Source of the DNA: a bacterium
GTDB lineage: Bacteria; Patescibacteriota; Minisyncoccia; Phycocordibacterales; Phycocordibacteraceae
DNA: 7,119 nucleotides
Assembly: GCA_021782685.1 (NCBI GenBank)
Contig: JAJXUQ010000028.1
Coordinates: 1-7,119, forward strand
Direction of reading: 5' to 3'
Shown here: in pieces, positions 6,288-7,119 of the stretch
Position numbering within the stretch: position 1 is the first letter of the stretch
Layout of the letters: every line of letters begins with the position of its first letter
Notes under the pieces: generated by a model
Seen by the model: only the letters and a program-made list of their open reading frames with translations
The model's database searches: none
What the model was told of the DNA's origin: nothing
Program-made: the position numbers and the translations under genes

Positions 6288-7119
6288 ATGACGACCGCCA
6301 AGGAGATTGTCGGTGAGATGTCGGCACCCTCGAGCGAGGATATCTCGCTTGTCGAAAAAGCGTACGAATTTTCAAAAAAAGCGCACGAAGGCCATACGCG
6401 CTACTCGGGCGAGCCCTATTTCATCCATCCGGCGGCAGTCGCGAAAATCCTTGCCGAATACGGCATGGACGCGACGACGATTGCCGCCGGGCTCCTCCAT
6501 GATGCGGTCGAAGATGCCTGCATATCGCGCAAAGAGGTCGAGAAAGAGTTCGGGAAGGAAATTCTTTTCATCGTCGACGGCGTGACGAAACTCGGCACGC
6601 ATAAATATCACGGTGCGGAGCGCCATGCCGAAAGCCTCCGACGGCTTCTCGTCGCGACCGCGAGCGATATCCGCGTGCTTATCGTGAAGCTCGCCGACCG
6701 TTATCACAACATGCAGACGTTGGAACACGTGCCGGAGCACAAGCGCCGCCGCATCGCGCTCGAGACGCTCGAGATCTATGCGCCCATCGCGGATCGTCTC
6801 GGCATGGGCAGGATGAAACGGATGCTCGAAGACCTCGCCTTCCCTTTCGTCGATCCTGACGCCGCGGTGCATACCGCCGAAGTACGCAAGCTGAAGACGA
6901 AAGAGACCGAAGACGGGCTTGCTAAGGTACAGAAGGAGCTGCAGCGCGAACTCGCTAAAAAAGGAATGATGACGGCCTTTCATACCGATATCCGTATAAA
7001 AGGGCTTTGGAGCCTGCATCAGAAGCTGTCAAGGAAACATGATGATATCAGCCTTATCCATGATATTGCCGCACTGCGCATCGTCGTGCCCGCGATCGAG
7101 GACTGCTATGCCGCGCTCG
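6288..7119 (+). CDS. rel: RelA/SpoT-homologue (Rel), (p)ppGpp hydrolase/synthetase, C-terminal part outside window
   Basis: Long RelA/SpoT-homologue proteins make and degrade (p)ppGpp, the alarmone of the stringent response. The 277 complete codons seen cover the HD hydrolase domain and the start of the synthetase domain; the regulatory TGS/ACT part would lie beyond the window. All hydrolase signature residues appear intact: R38 in RYSGEPYFIHP with H47, HDAVED (71-76) supplying H71, D72, E75 and D76, and D137 in VKLADRYHNM. EIYAPIADRLGM (162-173) closes the domain. The synthetase begins with DIRIKGLWSLHQKL, where R236, K238 and S242 align with the GR.K...S nucleotide-binding motif, followed by LIHDIAALRIVV with the metal-binding-type D259. 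Hydrolysis is therefore likely active; synthesis is plausible but only partly visible. The name could equally be relA or spoT; an intact HD domain excludes a RelA with a dead hydrolase. The gene starts 27 bases after topA, with its own likely promoter. Confidence 0.95.
   Translation, partial: MTTAKEIVGEMSAPSSEDISLVEKAYEFSKKAHEGHTRYSGEPYFIHPAAVAKILAEYGMDATTIAAGLLHDAVEDACISRKEVEKEFGKEILFIVDGVTKLGTHKYHGAERHAESLRRLLVATASDIRVLIVKLADRYHNMQTLEHVPEHKRRRIALETLEIYAPIADRLGMGRMKRMLEDLAFPFVDPDAAVHTAEVRKLKTKETEDGLAKVQKELQRELAKKGMMTAFHTDIRIKGLWSLHQKLSRKHDDISLIHDIAALRIVVPAIEDCYAAL

Noticed and set aside
6987..7025. Apparent four-residue deletion removing the conserved Arg and Lys of the Rel synthetase motif
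   Set aside because: It arises only if the Gly of IKG is aligned to the Gly of GRPK. Aligning RIKGLWSLHQKL directly with RPKHIYSIYRKM needs no gap and keeps R236, K238 and S242.

Overview
The window is a compact, GC-rich stretch of bacterial chromosome carrying six housekeeping genes and almost no spacer DNA. Standard stop codons are used (TAA or TAG) and every tryptophan is TGG. Several details point to a member of the candidate phyla radiation (Patescibacteria/Parcubacteria group): a DprA without an N-terminal SAM domain, a tRNA-dihydrouridine synthase with HLRT in place of HGRT, a seryl-tRNA synthetase with a variant motif 3, and promoters placed so close to start codons that transcripts would be leaderless. 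This placement is an inference from motif character, not from a database match.

Layout: the genes diverge from a 22-base gap at 2935-2956. Leftward, on the minus strand, run serS (seryl-tRNA synthetase), an ftsQ/divIB-type cell-division gene that overlaps the serS end by 35 bases, and a dus-type tRNA-dihydrouridine synthase that leaves the window at base 1. Rightward, on the plus strand, run dprA (competence ssDNA-binding/RecA-loading protein), topA (type IA topoisomerase I), and a long RelA/SpoT-homologue (Rel) gene that leaves the window at base 7119. dprA next to topA is a common bacterial pairing.

The genes cover translation (charged tRNA-Ser, tRNA modification), division (FtsQ), DNA uptake/recombination and supercoiling (DprA, TopA) and the (p)ppGpp stringent response (Rel). 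They do not form one pathway. No RNA gene, mobile element, CRISPR array, clear intrinsic terminator or intergenic repeat was seen.

The most notable signal is regulatory. The serS/dprA gap contains a palindromic AGTATACT that reads as a -10 hexamer (TATACT) on both strands, 8 and 6 bases from the two ATGs. A similar TATAGT lies 7 bases before the rel ATG. This suggests leaderless transcription and a shared bidirectional promoter. I did not find a previously undescribed multi-gene system here.
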